Below, piece after piece: positions 9,442 through 20,035 of a stretch of DNA of 64,000 nucleotides. Numbering within the stretch: position 1 is the stretch's first letter; each line of letters opens with the position of its first letter. Source of the stretch: Hydromonas sp. (lineage in GTDB: Bacteria > Pseudomonadota > Gammaproteobacteria > Burkholderiales > Burkholderiaceae); assembly GCA_017495165.1 (NCBI GenBank), contig JAFEII010000002.1, positions 162,385-226,384 of the forward strand, given 5' to 3'. The translations under genes and the position numbers were made by a program. The notes under the pieces were generated by a model, which saw only the letters and a list, made by a program, of their open reading frames with translations, searched no databases and was not told the DNA's origin.

Positions 9442-10410
9442 ATGGAGTTTTTTCGATTTAAAAAAGACGTAAATTTTATGAAACGGGCGTTGTTGTTTAA
9501 CGTCGTTTCATTTGCAACCTTCCTTCTGGCGGTGTTTTTTCTGTACACCAAAGGCTTGCATTACTCAATTGAGTTTAAAGGCGGCACGACCACCGTGGTG
9601 CAATACCAAGCCGATACGCAGGTTGACGCGGTGCGTGCGACGGTTGAAGCGTTGGGTTACACCGATGCGCAAGTCTCTCATTTTGGCGACAATACCAAAA
9701 TCATGATTCGCTTGCCGATTAAAAAAGGTGTGGAAAGCGCTGCTCAAACCGCAGAACTCGCCGCAGCCTTGGTTGCTAAAAATGCCGATGCAAAAGTGAT
9801 TAAAAGTGACTTTGTGGGCGCGCAAGTGGGCGACGAGTTAACTTCAAGCGGCGGCAAAGCCTTGTTGTTTGTGGTGGTGGGGATTGTGATTTACTTGGCG
9901 GTTCGGTTTGAATGGAAATTTGCTGTGGCGGGGATTCTGGCCAACTTGCATGACGTTGTGATTATTCTGGGCTTTTTTGCGTTTTTCCAATGGGAGTTTT
10001 CACTGTCGGTTTTGGCCGCGATTTTGGCGATTTTGGGCTACTCGGTGAATGAATCGGTTGTGATTTTTGACCGAATCCGTGAAGTGTTCCGAGACCCGAA
10101 TAGCCGCGCGCTTACCGTGCCGCAAGTCATGAACCATGCGATTACCTCGACCATGAGCCGCACGATTATTACCCACGCCTCAACCGAATTGGTTGTTTTG
10201 GCCATGTTCTTCTTTGGCGGGCCAACCTTACATTACTTTGCGCTGGCGTTGACCATTGGGATTGTGTTTGGGATTTACTCATCGGTATTCGTTGCCGCAG
10301 CGCTGGCGATGTGGTTTGGTGTCACCCGTGCTGATTTGGCGCTGTCTGATGAAGAGTTGGAGCGAGCCAAACAAGACAAGCGCGACCCAAGTTTTGGGGC
10401 GCAGGTGTAA
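9442..10410 (+). CDS. secF: Protein translocase subunit SecF
   Basis: A 322-residue SecF, partner of SecD. N-terminal helix about residues 14-33, the family motif YSIEFKGGT, a periplasmic P4 domain, then five helices with ILGYSVNESVVIFDRIRE and STMSRTIITH. ATG 9442 has AGGAG at 9431-9435. Separated from secD by 127 bp, longer than usual for this pair, and followed by a clear terminator. Confidence 0.96.
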   Translation: MEFFRFKKDVNFMKRALLFNVVSFATFLLAVFFLYTKGLHYSIEFKGGTTTVVQYQADTQVDAVRATVEALGYTDAQVSHFGDNTKIMIRLPIKKGVESAAQTAELAAALVAKNADAKVIKSDFVGAQVGDELTSSGGKALLFVVVGIVIYLAVRFEWKFAVAGILANLHDVVIILGFFAFFQWEFSLSVLAAILAILGYSVNESVVIFDRIREVFRDPNSRALTVPQVMNHAITSTMSRTIITHASTELVVLAMFFFGGPTLHYFALALTIGIVFGIYSSVFVAAALAMWFGVTRADLALSDEELERAKQDKRDPSFGAQV

Positions 10411-10444
10411 GTTGAGGCCAACTCTGATGTGAATAAAAATAAAT

Positions 10445-10471
10445 AAAAACCAGCGCAATGCTGGTTTTTTT
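10445..10471 (+). terminator. Rho-independent terminator after secF
   Basis: A-run, stem ACCAGC (10449-10454), loop GCAAT, stem GCTGGT (10460-10465), then a T-run. The flanking A and T tracts extend the stem and make it potentially bidirectional; the leftward pyrF ends 81 bases to its right. Confidence 0.85.
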
Positions 10472-10551
10472 ATGCCGCGATGGCCGAACTGTCTGATTAT
10501 CTGATTATTTTATTATCCGATTCACTCTTACAGATTACCCGAGCGCAAGCC

Positions 10552-11415
10552 TTATGCGCCGCCGATTCGACACTGCGCAATCGCCAGCTGGGTTTGTTGC
10601 GCCACAATCCCAGCGGCTTGCGCAAAATCCTCACCCGCGCTGGCATAAATAATGGCACGCGATGAGTTAATCATCACGCCAGCGCCTTGTGCGGTTTGGC
10701 CTGCAGCCATGGTGGCTGCCAAGTCGCCACCTTGCGCGCCAATCCCTGGAATGAGCAGCGGCATATCGCCCACAATCTGGCGCACGGCCGCAATTTCTGC
10801 GGGGAATGTGGCGCCGACCACCAGTGCGCATTGGCCATTGGTGTTCCATTGATTGGCAACCAAATGCGCCACGTGTTGGTACAGCGGCGTGGCTTGGCCG
10901 TTGACCAATACATCCAAAAATTGCAAATCTGAGCCGCCTTGATTGGACGTGCGGCACAAAACCACCACGCCTTTGTCAGGGTAAGCCAAATACGGCTCAA
11001 CCGAATCAAACCCCATGTAAGGGTTGACCGTCACCGCGTCCGCTTGATAACGCTCAAACGCTTCAACCGCATATTGAGCCGCCGTGCTGCCAATGTCGCC
11101 GCGTTTGGCGTCTAGTATCACGGGGATTTGCGGATGGTGTTTGTGGCTGTACGCGATGAGTTCCTGCAAAACAGATTCAGCACCGTGCGCGGCAAAGTAC
11201 GCAATTTGTGGCTTAAAACCAGAGGCAAAAGGGGCGGTTGCATCAATGATGTCTTTACAAAAAATGTAAAACGCTTCGTGGACGGTCAGATGCTTTAAGT
11301 GCGCGGGCAGCTTATGCCATTCAGGGTCAAGCCCAACGCACAGCAATGAGTTTTGCACCGCCCACGCGTTGTGCAGTTGTTGAATGAACGTCGGGCGCTG
11401 ATTTTGCTGGGTCAT
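10552..11415 (-). CDS. pyrF: Orotidine 5'-phosphate decarboxylase (type 2)
   Basis: A 287-residue OMP decarboxylase catalysing the last step of UMP synthesis. It matches the longer subfamily typical of beta-proteobacteria and actinobacteria: LLCVGLDPE near the N-terminus, the substrate-lysine segment [15 protein letters not shown] and the catalytic [15 protein letters not shown] 11415 has GGAG 8 bases upstream; an in-frame ATG two codons earlier (11421) overlaps the stop of the upstream peptidase gene as TAATG but sits only 2 bases from the GGAG. The near-overlap suggests co-transcription and coupling with the M48 peptidase. Confidence 0.93.
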   Translation of the reverse strand: MTQQNQRPTFIQQLHNAWAVQNSLLCVGLDPEWHKLPAHLKHLTVHEAFYIFCKDIIDATAPFASGFKPQIAYFAAHGAESVLQELIAYSHKHHPQIPVILDAKRGDIGSTAAQYAVEAFERYQADAVTVNPYMGFDSVEPYLAYPDKGVVVLCRTSNQGGSDLQFLDVLVNGQATPLYQHVAHLVANQWNTNGQCALVVGATFPAEIAAVRQIVGDMPLLIPGIGAQGGDLAATMAAGQTAQGAGVMINSSRAIIYASAGEDFAQAAGIVAQQTQLAIAQCRIGGA

Positions 11416-11420
11416 GTCCA

Positions 11421-12488
11421 TTACTCCTGCGCGGCTTTGCGCAATGCTTCGATGCGCTCGGGGGTCGGCGGATGGCTTTGAAACAGGTCCTTAAGCGTGC
11501 TGGCGGTTTTGTTTACTGGTTTGTCTGCCTGATCCGCTTTGTCTGTTTGGCTCTCGTCAGGCGCCGATTGCTCCATAACCACAAAAACATCCGCCAAAAC
11601 CGCAGGGCTAATTTGATTGAGTTTGAGCATTTTAATCGCGTAATCATCGGCTTCTCGCTCAAAATCACGGCTGTACTTTTGGTTCGCAACCTTGGCCGCA
11701 GCCAGATTCACAACGGTGCTGCCATAATCGCCCATCCAAGCGGCCAGCGCAAAGCTAACGATGCTGCTTTGCACAATCCCACGGGCGCTATGATGCAATG
11801 CCACATGCCCCAATTCATGCGACAAAACCCCCATGGTTTGCGCATCCGATTGGGTGATGTTGACCAGTTCATCCAGCAAAACCACATCGCCAGACGGCAG
11901 CGCAAACGCATTTGGGCCGATGTCGGGCGCGCTATAAAAATGCAGTTTGAATGGCACGCTGGTGTCGGGTTTTTTGAGTTGATCAAATTGGGCGCGTAAT
12001 TGGGCTTGGCGCGCTTCAGGCAACTTGGATGGCTCGAGCGTTTTGTCGGCGATCATATCGTTCAGGACGGCTTTGCTCACTTTGTCAAACACATCTTCAG
12101 GCACTTTGCTGGCAATCCACGCAGACGTGGCGGGCAACGCATAAAAATACAGCAGCGCAATCAACCCCACAAATGTGACCAAAACGCCTGTCAAAAAGCG
12201 CTTGGTGCGGTAGTTTTGATCAAACCAGCGCTCTTTTTTGAGGTGTTCGGGTTTGAGGCGGTCTAAAATCGCCTCGGCATCTTGGTTGTCATGAAACTCG
12301 AGCATCATGTCATGCGGCAGCTGAAAAAATCGGCGCCCATTCGGCGTAGACAGCGTGGTGCGAATGTCGTTGAGCATAATGCTGTGAGTTTGCGCACCCG
12401 CGTGAATCACGATGTGATCAAGGTGAACGCTGATTTTTGCCTCATGCGCAATGGCGCTGCTACCGTCAAAAAAATCAATCCGTGCCAT
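11421..12488 (-). CDS. M48 family membrane metallopeptidase
   Basis: A 355-residue membrane protease. Residues about 1-90 form a beta-rich N-terminal domain ([18 protein letters not shown]...), a membrane helix follows at about 100-122, and the M48 domain carries the zinc site [10 protein letters not shown] with a downstream FEREADDYA supplying the third ligand. Related enzymes (HtpX, BepA/LoiP) act in envelope quality control, but the N-terminal domain here differs from both, so a specific role is not assigned. ATG 12488 with GAGG upstream is preferred to a TTG at 12500. Co-directional with pyrF. Confidence 0.87.
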   Translation of the reverse strand: MARIDFFDGSSAIAHEAKISVHLDHIVIHAGAQTHSIMLNDIRTTLSTPNGRRFFQLPHDMMLEFHDNQDAEAILDRLKPEHLKKERWFDQNYRTKRFLTGVLVTFVGLIALLYFYALPATSAWIASKVPEDVFDKVSKAVLNDMIADKTLEPSKLPEARQAQLRAQFDQLKKPDTSVPFKLHFYSAPDIGPNAFALPSGDVVLLDELVNITQSDAQTMGVLSHELGHVALHHSARGIVQSSIVSFALAAWMGDYGSTVVNLAAAKVANQKYSRDFEREADDYAIKMLKLNQISPAVLADVFVVMEQSAPDESQTDKADQADKPVNKTASTLKDLFQSHPPTPERIEALRKAAQE

Positions 12489-12521
12489 ATTGTTCCTCAA
12501 TAAAAATTGCCAGCTGATGCA

Positions 12522-13742
12522 TTACCAGCTGATGTCAAACCCCATCATGTCTGAGAGCTCAGCGGTTTTGGTGTTGTCTTTGTCCAATTGCGCTTGAGTC
12601 AAATCAAAGTCATGCGCAGGCGTCAAGGTTAAGCTGTTAATCCGCCATTTGGTGATAATCATTTGCGCGTATGGCGTAAATAAGCCCAGCGTGGCAAAAC
12701 TGGCGATTAAGCAGGCAAACCGAATCAAATACAGCGCCATGATATTTAAATCACACGCAAAACGGCTTTTGCCAATCGTGGTGCTGTTCCAGCTGGCTTT
12801 AAATATCAAGTCTTGGGTGATGGCGGTTGCCACGCGGTACAGCACAACAAACATCAAAAGAAGCACCACAAAAACCAGCGCAACCCACTTCACCTCGTCA
12901 GCCTGGATATCAAGTTGGCGGAGCGCGTCAAAGTCCACCCCCATTGCGATGGCTAACCCCACAACAAACGCATACAGCACAAGCGTGAGGATGCCGTGCA
13001 AAAAATAAATCCAAAAAAACATGCTTTTGTTCGCATTAAACGCCATTTTGTTGTTGCCCCAATGGTTGTTTTCAACGTGGTAACGGCGCACCCGATACGC
13101 CAAGTACGGGTAACCCAGTCCAAACGTAAAAGTGGTCAAAAGGCCGCCCAAAATATAAATCACGTACAACTCACCCAAATCACCTTTAAACTGAAACCGC
13201 ACATTGCGATAACTGCTGTTCCTCGAATAAAAACGCATGCTCGAATAAATAAAAAATGGATAAGCAATATATAAAATCAGCGTAAATGAGGCCGAAGCCA
13301 CACCCAAAGCCGCTATATTCTCAAAAATACTGCTCAAATTGATAAAAATCAACAGCGCAATCGCAATGATGCGGCCAATCAAAATAGACGCAGGCGCACC
13401 ATGAAAACCAAACGCAGAGCCGCCCAACAACGTGTTTTGATGCACATATTGCAAGCGGCGCACCTTTGCCCAAGCCGAAAAAATCCCCAGCGTGGCAATG
13501 GTCAAAATCCAATTGCTCAACCAAAGCGATAAATAATCGCGCCCGCGCCCCGAAAAACTAAAGCGCAGCGGCTGCGCGGCAGGCTGGCTCGCCCAATCAT
13601 CTGCCTTGCCATCCATCGCACGCTCAAAAGCATTCAATGGCGCGGGCGTTTGGGTGTTGTCCGCTGGGTTGACAGGCGCAGGGTTATTGGAGGGGGTCAG
13701 TTGTTGGTTAAACTGCTCAAAGTGGTTGTGTGTCATTGTCAT
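12522..13742 (-). CDS. YjgN family (DUF898) membrane protein
   Basis: A 406-residue multi-pass membrane protein. About 75 N-terminal residues are hydrophilic and rich in P, N and Q. The DUF898 region then begins FSFSGRGRDYLSLWLSNW, the family signature, and contains about seven or eight hydrophobic helices. An internal repeat-like feature, characteristic of the family, is the similarity of YLSLWLSNWILTIATLGIFS and ALYLIRFACLIASFATLGLF. Function of the family is unknown. Encoded 33 bp upstream of the M48 peptidase on the same strand, so the two may work together. Confidence 0.82.
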   Translation of the reverse strand: MTMTHNHFEQFNQQLTPSNNPAPVNPADNTQTPAPLNAFERAMDGKADDWASQPAAQPLRFSFSGRGRDYLSLWLSNWILTIATLGIFSAWAKVRRLQYVHQNTLLGGSAFGFHGAPASILIGRIIAIALLIFINLSSIFENIAALGVASASFTLILYIAYPFFIYSSMRFYSRNSSYRNVRFQFKGDLGELYVIYILGGLLTTFTFGLGYPYLAYRVRRYHVENNHWGNNKMAFNANKSMFFWIYFLHGILTLVLYAFVVGLAIAMGVDFDALRQLDIQADEVKWVALVFVVLLLMFVVLYRVATAITQDLIFKASWNSTTIGKSRFACDLNIMALYLIRFACLIASFATLGLFTPYAQMIITKWRINSLTLTPAHDFDLTQAQLDKDNTKTAELSDMMGFDISW

Positions 13743-13751
13743 CTTTATGGT

Positions 13752-15986
13752 TTATTTAAAATCGGACAGCGTGCGTCCCAAAATCAAGTAAAAATTGGCT
13801 TTGCCGTGTTGGGTAAAACCAACGCCAAGCTGCGCCGGCCCAATAGGGGTTTTTAACGCGCCAAACAAACTGGTGGCGTATTTAAAGTCGCCAAAACGAA
13901 CATCATCGGCGCGCAGCCATGTGTTGCCCGCCTCAATCATTGCGCCGAGCACGAGCGGGTTATTTAAAATCGACACATCCGTGCGATAGCGATAAGCCAA
14001 ATTACCGTAAGCCAAATAATTGCCAATAAATTGGTTGCTCGCATATCCCGCCAAACGGTTGTAGCCGCCCAAGTAATAGGGTGAAAAATACACGCTGTGC
14101 GAATTGCTTTGTCCGCCCAATTCAAGGCTGGCACTCATTGAGTGCGCATTGTAATGCGTGGCATACAAGCCTTGAAAACCCGCACCCATATAACGCTTGC
14201 CATCATTTTTGCTCAAACCAACGCTGGAATAAATTTTACCAAAATAACCACTGCTGGGCGTAAAAGTATCATCAATTTGATCAACCGTCAGATTTGCAGT
14301 GGCGGACAGCTGCTGGTCTTTATCGGCCTGAATCGTCATCAACGGATTGTCATTATTGGCTTTTAACTGCGCGGTACGGTAATTTAAGCCAACGCCCCAT
14401 TCGCCGATGCGCCCAATCGGCTGCCCCAACGTAAAGCCATAATTAAGCTCGGTTTTTGTGTATTTACCCGCTTGATGGTTGCTGTTGGGCAAATAAAATG
14501 GTGATTTTGTATAAGAAAGCTCAATAGACGGGCGGATAAATAAGGTGCCTTGCGGGTTGAGCGGCTGATTGAGCTCGCTCTTGATTCGCGTGTTTTGACC
14601 AAAAGTCAAATGATTGCGCCACTCACCGCCCAATGAATTGAGCCACACCCGCCGATGCGCCAAGTGCAGGCTAAACTGTTGGTCGGACAAACTGTTTGAG
14701 GCCACTTCAATCCCAGCGTGCAGCGCGTCTCGTGCCTCATCGCGTTCAGTCACATCATAAACCAGCTCGTTTCTATCGCCAACGGCCTGCACGGAGTAAC
14801 TCACCTGGCTGATACGCCCAGCGCTGAGCAAGCTGGCCACATCTTGATTGACCGTTTTTAAGTCAAATGGTTGACCTTCTTGCATTTTGATTTCAGCGCG
14901 CAACGTCTCAGGCCTGGCCAAGCCGTGGGTTTGGATGCGAATGAAGTCAATGGTTTTGGCGGCATTGTCTGGCGCAGCGTGTTGGCGCATCATCGCGCTG
15001 TAACGCTCTGGGCTGACCGCTAAATGAGCGAGCTGGCTTTGCAGTGCAGGGTTTTGCATGGCTTTATAGCCCAGTGCCGCTGCTTTTGCACCTTCTTTAA
15101 AATCCAAATTGGCCAAATCACCCAAATCGGGCCGAATGTAGACATCATTGGCCGTCAATGTGGCAATTTGCTCATCCACATTGCGCTTGACCAACAAACC
15201 GCCCAACTGCTCGGTCACGCTTAACACATTGTTTAACTTGTCTTTTGTGAGCAAATCGCTGCCCACATCGACCGCAATAATTCGGGTAGCGCCCATTTTA
15301 CGCGCCACATCCACGGGCAAATTGCGGTCTATCATGCCGTCAACCAAAATCTGACCGTTCATTTCAACTGGGGCAAAAATCGCGGGAATCGACATGCTGG
15401 CGCGCAGCGCACGGGCAAGCTGGCCTTTTTGTAAAACCACCATTTTGCCTGTGGCCAAATCCGCCGCGACCGCGTTAAATGGAATGGGCAGCTTTTCAAA
15501 ATCCACATCATACGGCCGCGTTTGCAACAATGTCCGCAGCACCTCATCAACTTTTGCGCCATTGCTGACCGCAATTGGCAGGGTGATTGAGCCATCTTTT
15601 TTGACGCTGACATCAATAATACTGTTGGCTTGATAATTTAAATTGCGCACGTCTTGTTTGAGCTCACGCCGGTCTTCAGGCGCAAAAGCAATTGCACCCA
15701 AATCAAGTTTTTTGATTTTTTCCTCAATCTCATCAATGCCCATGCCGCTGGCATACATGCCGCCAATCAGCGCGCCCGCGCTCGTCCCTGCAATAAAATC
15801 AATCGGAATGTGTTGCTCCTCAAGCGAGCGAATAATCCCAATGTGCGCCAAACCACGCGCACCGCCGCCCGATAAAACCAAACCGATTTTTTCACGCGGC
15901 ACGGCTTCTTGCGCATGCGCTGCGTGCGAAAACGCGCTTGCAACCACAAGGCTAATGAGTAAACGGCGGGATGGCTTTAAAGGCAT
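13752..15986 (-). CDS. Patatin-like phospholipase with outer membrane barrel (PlpD-like, type Vd autotransporter)
   Basis: A 744-residue protein in three parts. A signal peptide (MPLKPSRRLLISLVVASAFS...AHA). A patatin domain with the oxyanion loop GGGARGLAHIG, nucleophile GTSAG and the D-G of the Ser-Asp dyad in LVDGMIDRNLPV. Then a POTRA-like segment (about 350-420, IRIQTHGLARPETL) and a C-terminal BamA/Omp85-type beta barrel ending in an aromatic residue (LILGRTLSDFK). This matches the PlpD/FplA architecture, lipases carried to the surface by their own barrel. ATG 15986 gives a clean signal peptide; a TTG at 15995 is in frame but weaker. Co-directional with the YjgN-like gene 9 bp downstream. 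Confidence 0.88.
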   Translation of the reverse strand: MPLKPSRRLLISLVVASAFSHAAHAQEAVPREKIGLVLSGGGARGLAHIGIIRSLEEQHIPIDFIAGTSAGALIGGMYASGMGIDEIEEKIKKLDLGAIAFAPEDRRELKQDVRNLNYQANSIIDVSVKKDGSITLPIAVSNGAKVDEVLRTLLQTRPYDVDFEKLPIPFNAVAADLATGKMVVLQKGQLARALRASMSIPAIFAPVEMNGQILVDGMIDRNLPVDVARKMGATRIIAVDVGSDLLTKDKLNNVLSVTEQLGGLLVKRNVDEQIATLTANDVYIRPDLGDLANLDFKEGAKAAALGYKAMQNPALQSQLAHLAVSPERYSAMMRQHAAPDNAAKTIDFIRIQTHGLARPETLRAEIKMQEGQPFDLKTVNQDVASLLSAGRISQVSYSVQAVGDRNELVYDVTERDEARDALHAGIEVASNSLSDQQFSLHLAHRRVWLNSLGGEWRNHLTFGQNTRIKSELNQPLNPQGTLFIRPSIELSYTKSPFYLPNSNHQAGKYTKTELNYGFTLGQPIGRIGEWGVGLNYRTAQLKANNDNPLMTIQADKDQQLSATANLTVDQIDDTFTPSSGYFGKIYSSVGLSKNDGKRYMGAGFQGLYATHYNAHSMSASLELGGQSNSHSVYFSPYYLGGYNRLAGYASNQFIGNYLAYGNLAYRYRTDVSILNNPLVLGAMIEAGNTWLRADDVRFGDFKYATSLFGALKTPIGPAQLGVGFTQHGKANFYLILGRTLSDFK

Positions 15987-16003
15987 AAGGTTCAATTAGA
16001 AAC

Positions 16004-16807
16004 TCAATTAAAAATAAGTTGGTACAGCATTTGAGTACCTAAAAACAATAACAGTGCGGCAAAGATTTTTTTGAGCGTAGACACGTCCCAGCGCTGCGCC
16101 ATTGCCGCGCCAATTGGGGCGCACAACGCGCTGGTCAATACAATTCCCAGCACAGCAGGTAAATAAATATAAGCAAACGTAAAATTGGGCAAGCCCGCAG
16201 TCGCATGACCCGTCACGATATAACCAAACACCGCGCCCAGCGCAATGGGAAAGCCAAGCGCCGCAGAAGTACCAATCGCCAAACGCGCAGAAACGTTGGA
16301 TCGTATCATAAATGGCACGGAAATAAAGCCGCCGCCAGCAGAAATCAGCGTGGAAATCAAGCCGATAATCGCGCCAACCAATGCCATAACAGGCGCGCTT
16401 GGCAAGGTGCGCGAAGCGCGAGGCAGGCGCGGCAAAAGCATTTTATAAGCGGTATAAAAAGTAAAGCCAACAAAAATAATCCGCAGCGGCGTGGTGGGCA
16501 AATGATGCACCAGCTGCGCGCCAATCAATGTGCCAAGCGCAATCCCAGGCAACAGGCGCTTAACCACAGACCAATTGACATTACTGTGTTTCCAATGTGA
16601 ACGCATGCTTGAGAACGCTGTAAATGAAATGGCAGCGGTCGACGTGGCGAGAGCAATTTTGTACAAATCAGGATGCTCAATGCCTTGGAGTTTAAAAATC
16701 ATCAGCAAAATAGGCACAGACAATAAGCCGCCACCAATCCCCAGCAAGCCCGCCAAAAAGCCTACCAAGCAGCCAAGCAAAGGATAAAGAAGCCAAATAA
16801 AGTCCAT
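16004..16807 (-). CDS. TauE/SafE family sulfite/anion exporter (TSUP)
   Basis: A 267-residue membrane protein with about eight helices. The family glycine motif FLAGLLGIGGGLLSVP is near the N-terminus, and its counterpart in the second half is STLISAGGGFISVPFM, giving the typical duplicated structure. TSUP proteins move sulfite, organosulfonates or other small anions; the substrate is not predictable here. ATG 16807 with AGGTG upstream is preferred to an in-frame start 81 bases earlier, which would add a non-membrane extension. Separated by 17 bp from the patatin gene. Confidence 0.85.
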   Translation of the reverse strand: MDFIWLLYPLLGCLVGFLAGLLGIGGGLLSVPILLMIFKLQGIEHPDLYKIALATSTAAISFTAFSSMRSHWKHSNVNWSVVKRLLPGIALGTLIGAQLVHHLPTTPLRIIFVGFTFYTAYKMLLPRLPRASRTLPSAPVMALVGAIIGLISTLISAGGGFISVPFMIRSNVSARLAIGTSAALGFPIALGAVFGYIVTGHATAGLPNFTFAYIYLPAVLGIVLTSALCAPIGAAMAQRWDVSTLKKIFAALLLFLGTQMLYQLIFN

Positions 16808-17207
16808 AAAAGCACCTGCGAATGAGTGAGCACGGAAGGGGTTGGGGTAAAAAAAGAGGGGTCGTAGACGCAAAAATTCCCACCCCATTCGATTAGCCGT
16901 ACACTTGAACCGAGCGGTTCAAGGCGCTGTAAGCAATGACACATTGGGTTCATCTGACAAAGAGATGATCACGCCTGCGTCATGATGTTTCACAGCTTTA
17001 GGTGCATATTGGTACAAGAGTAAAGGCTTTAGATCCCGAGTGGGGCAGGAACATGTGTATTGTACGCAAAAATACGCGAACGCGGTTGTTTAAAAAACAA
17101 TTTGAATTTGCGACAAAGCCGTGCGGCACGTGCGCGTTTCAAGTAAAATGCCTGCTTTGTTGCGCTTACCTTCAAGCAAAACCCATTTATCAAGCAGCCT
17201 TATACCC
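16808..17207. other. Divergent intergenic region (TauE-like / lepA)
   Basis: 400 bases between divergent genes. It contains the inverted repeat at 16904-16923, an A/T palindrome TTGTTT-AAA-AAACAA at 17086-17100, and a TAAAAT at 17144-17149 that could be the lepA -10. A rightward frame at 17002-17211 shows no domain and I reject it as a gene. No riboswitch-like fold was recognised. Confidence 0.4.
16904..16923. promoter_or_regulatory. Perfect inverted repeat, possible operator
   Basis: CTTGAACCG-AG-CGGTTCAAG: 9-bp arms with a 2-base centre, about 97 bases upstream of the TauE-like start. The short centre is more like a dimeric repressor site than a terminator, and no T-run follows. Confidence 0.4.
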
Positions 17208-19010
17208 ATGAAAAACATCCGCAACTTTTCCATCATCGCCCATATTGATCACGGCAAATCCACGCTGGCTGACCGCATCATTCATCTTTGTGGCGGCTTA
17301 TCAGACCGCGAAATGGAGTCGCAAGTCCTCGACTCAATGGACATCGAACGCGAACGCGGCATTACGATTAAAGCCCAAACCGCCGCATTAGAATACAAAG
17401 CAAAAAACGGCGAAACCTATTTTTTAAACTTAATCGACACGCCCGGCCACGTGGATTTTTCATACGAAGTTTCACGCTCGTTATCCGCTTGCGAAGGCGC
17501 TTTGTTGGTGGTTGACGCGTCCCAAGGCGTGGAAGCCCAAACCGTCGCCAACTGCTACACCGCGCTTGATCTTGAAATGGAAGTCGTCCCCGTTTTAAAT
17601 AAAATCGACTTGCCCGCCGCCGAACCCGCCAACGCGATTGCCGAAATCGAAGACGTGATTGGGATTGAAGCCTCTGACGCCGTATTGTGTTCTGCCAAAA
17701 CAGGCTTGGGCGTGCAAGACGTGATTGAGCGGTTAATTGAGCGCATTCCGCCGCCAAAAGGTGACCCTGATGCGCCGCTGCAAGCGCTCATCGTTGACTC
17801 ATGGTTTGACAATTACGTTGGCGTGGTCATGCTGGTGCGCGTCATGAACGGCACCCTCAAAGTGCGCGACAAAATCAAAATGATGGCAACCGATGCGCAC
17901 CACGGCGTCGAACATTTGGGGGTTTTTACCCCAAAATCCAAAAACTTGCAGCAGCTATCCGCAGGCCAAGTGGGCTTTATCATTACAGGCATCAAAGAGC
18001 TGCAAGCGGCCAAAGTGGGCGACACCATCACGCACGTCACCGCCACCAACCGCGTGAGTGCCGCAGAACCATTGCCTGGGTTTAAAGAAATCAAACCGCA
18101 AGTATTTGCAGGGTTGTACCCAGTTGAATCCAGCGAATATGACGCATTGCGCGACTCGCTCGAAAAACTCAAACTCAACGACGCATCTTTGCATTACGAA
18201 CCAGAAGTCTCGCAAGCCTTAGGTTTTGGTTTTCGCTGCGGTTTCTTGGGGTTGTTGCACATGGAAATTGTGCAAGAGCGCTTAGAGCGTGAGTTTGATA
18301 TGGATTTAATTACCACTGCACCATCGGTTGTGTATGAAGTGTTGATGCGCGACGGCAGTTTGTTTTACATGGAAAATCCATCCAAAATGCCAGATTCAAC
18401 CCGCATCGAAGAAATCCGCGAGCCGATTGTGACGGTCAATTTATTCATGCCGCAAGAATACGTCGGCGCGGTCATCACGCTGTGTACCAACAAGCGCGGC
18501 GTTCAAACCAATATGACGTACCACAGCCGCCAAGTCAAACTCACCTACGAAATCCCCATGGCTGAAGTCGTGATGGACTTTTTTGACCGCCTCAAATCCA
18601 CCTCACGTGGTTACGCCTCAATGGATTATGAGTTCAAAGAATACCGCGCCTCAGATGTGGTCAAAGTTGACATTCAAATCAATGGCGAACGCGTCGATGC
18701 GCTTGCATTGATTGTGCACCGCTCCAACTCCGTGAGCCGTGGCCGCAATGTTGCCTCCAAAATGCGCGAATTGATTCCGCGCCAAATGTATGACGTGGCA
18801 ATTCAAGCCACGATTGGCGCCAATATTATCGCCCGCGAAAACGTCAAAGCCATGCGCAAAAACGTTTTGGCAAAATGCTACGGCGGCGATATTTCACGCA
18901 AGAAAAAATTGCTCGAAAAACAAAAAGCAGGTAAAAAACGCATGAAACAAGTCGGCTCAGTTGAAGTGCCACAAGAAGCATTTTTGGCAATTTTGCGAGT
19001 CGATGATTAA
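17208..19010 (+). CDS. lepA: Elongation factor 4 (back-translocating GTPase LepA)
   Basis: A 600-residue LepA/EF4, a ribosome-associated GTPase. G1 is AHIDHGKST at residues 10-18, G2 RGIT, G3 DTPGHVDF, G4 NKID. The C-terminal LepA-specific domain has [17 protein letters not shown] and [20 protein letters not shown] 17208 ([17 protein letters not shown]) gives the family length; the upstream extension to 17121 is not conserved. First gene of the lepA-lepB-rnc-era block. Confidence 0.97.
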   Translation: MKNIRNFSIIAHIDHGKSTLADRIIHLCGGLSDREMESQVLDSMDIERERGITIKAQTAALEYKAKNGETYFLNLIDTPGHVDFSYEVSRSLSACEGALLVVDASQGVEAQTVANCYTALDLEMEVVPVLNKIDLPAAEPANAIAEIEDVIGIEASDAVLCSAKTGLGVQDVIERLIERIPPPKGDPDAPLQALIVDSWFDNYVGVVMLVRVMNGTLKVRDKIKMMATDAHHGVEHLGVFTPKSKNLQQLSAGQVGFIITGIKELQAAKVGDTITHVTATNRVSAAEPLPGFKEIKPQVFAGLYPVESSEYDALRDSLEKLKLNDASLHYEPEVSQALGFGFRCGFLGLLHMEIVQERLEREFDMDLITTAPSVVYEVLMRDGSLFYMENPSKMPDSTRIEEIREPIVTVNLFMPQEYVGAVITLCTNKRGVQTNMTYHSRQVKLTYEIPMAEVVMDFFDRLKSTSRGYASMDYEFKEYRASDVVKVDIQINGERVDALALIVHRSNSVSRGRNVASKMRELIPRQMYDVAIQATIGANIIARENVKAMRKNVLAKCYGGDISRKKKLLEKQKAGKKRMKQVGSVEVPQEAFLAILRVDD

Positions 19011-19147
19011 GGCGGATTCAATCGTCTAAAATCCAACGCAATCTAAAAAAATTCCAAACAACGCAGGGTATTTCAAAAGTTTAATGCATTTTAAATATTT
19101 ACAAAACAACCCACGCTGCGATGCGAGTCGCACAACAAAGGAAAAAT

Positions 19148-20035
19148 ATGTGGTTTAACTATCTTTTAACTGGTTTATTTTTACTCACAGGTATTTGCTG
19201 GGTATTGGACAAATTGTATTTTGCACCCAAGCGCCAGCAAGCCGCGCAACGGATTGTCACCCAAATGCGTGCTGGCTCAAATGACGCCGTCAAAAAAGCC
19301 TTAACCCGCCCAGAATGGCTCGAATTCACATCAGGTTTGTTTGGCGTGGTTGCGCTTGTGTTTGTGTTGCGCTCGTTTTTGTACGAACCGTTTCGAATTC
19401 CATCAGGCTCAATGTTGCCCACGTTATATGTCGGTGACTTTATTTTGGTCAACAAATACGCCTACGGCATTCGCTTGCCCATCGGCAATCAAATCATGAT
19501 TCCGGTTGGCAGCCCAAAACACGGCGACATCATGGTGTTTCAATACCCGCTAGACCCAAACACCAATTACATCAAACGCGTGATTGGCCTGCCCGGAGAT
19601 ACCGTGAGTTACACCAACAAAGTCTTGACCGTCAATGGCCAGCAATACACACAGCAAGCGCTCAACGAAGTTCTGCCAGAACAAGAAAAAGCAGCCAGCG
19701 TCAAAGCGGTTGAAGCGGGCGCAGTGCCGCACAGTATTTTATTAACCGACGGTGCGCCATCGGTGGACGACCGCCAATTTCCGAATATCCAAATGAAAAA
19801 ACGCCCCGAATGCACGTACTTTGAGCAAGGCAAAGGCTTTGAATGCAAAGTGCCTGCAGGTCATTACTTTATGATGGGTGACAACCGCGACAACAGCGGC
19901 GACAGCCGTTATTGGGGCTTTGTGCCTGAAGCAAACGTCGTTGGCCGCGCCAGCGCCATTTGGATGAATTGGTTTGATTTCCCATCATTAGACGGCTTTA
20001 CGCTCAAGCGTTCCGGCAGCTTGGAAGGCAAATAA
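19148..20035 (+). CDS. lepB: Signal peptidase I
   Basis: A 295-residue inner membrane protease that removes Sec signal peptides. Two N-terminal membrane segments (about 3-20 and 58-76). The catalytic Ser is residue 88 in PSGSMLPT, the general-base Lys is residue 143 in YIKRVIGLPGD, and the box E motif GDNRDNSGDSRYWGFV is near the C-terminus. ATG 19148 has AAAGGAA upstream. The stop codon abuts the GTG of rnc with no gap, so the two are probably translationally coupled. Confidence 0.97.
   Translation: MWFNYLLTGLFLLTGICWVLDKLYFAPKRQQAAQRIVTQMRAGSNDAVKKALTRPEWLEFTSGLFGVVALVFVLRSFLYEPFRIPSGSMLPTLYVGDFILVNKYAYGIRLPIGNQIMIPVGSPKHGDIMVFQYPLDPNTNYIKRVIGLPGDTVSYTNKVLTVNGQQYTQQALNEVLPEQEKAASVKAVEAGAVPHSILLTDGAPSVDDRQFPNIQMKKRPECTYFEQGKGFECKVPAGHYFMMGDNRDNSGDSRYWGFVPEANVVGRASAIWMNWFDFPSLDGFTLKRSGSLEGK

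Noticed and set aside
17002..17211. Rightward 69-codon frame before lepA
   Set aside because: No SD or family and overlaps the lepA start; the region looks like a promoter gap.
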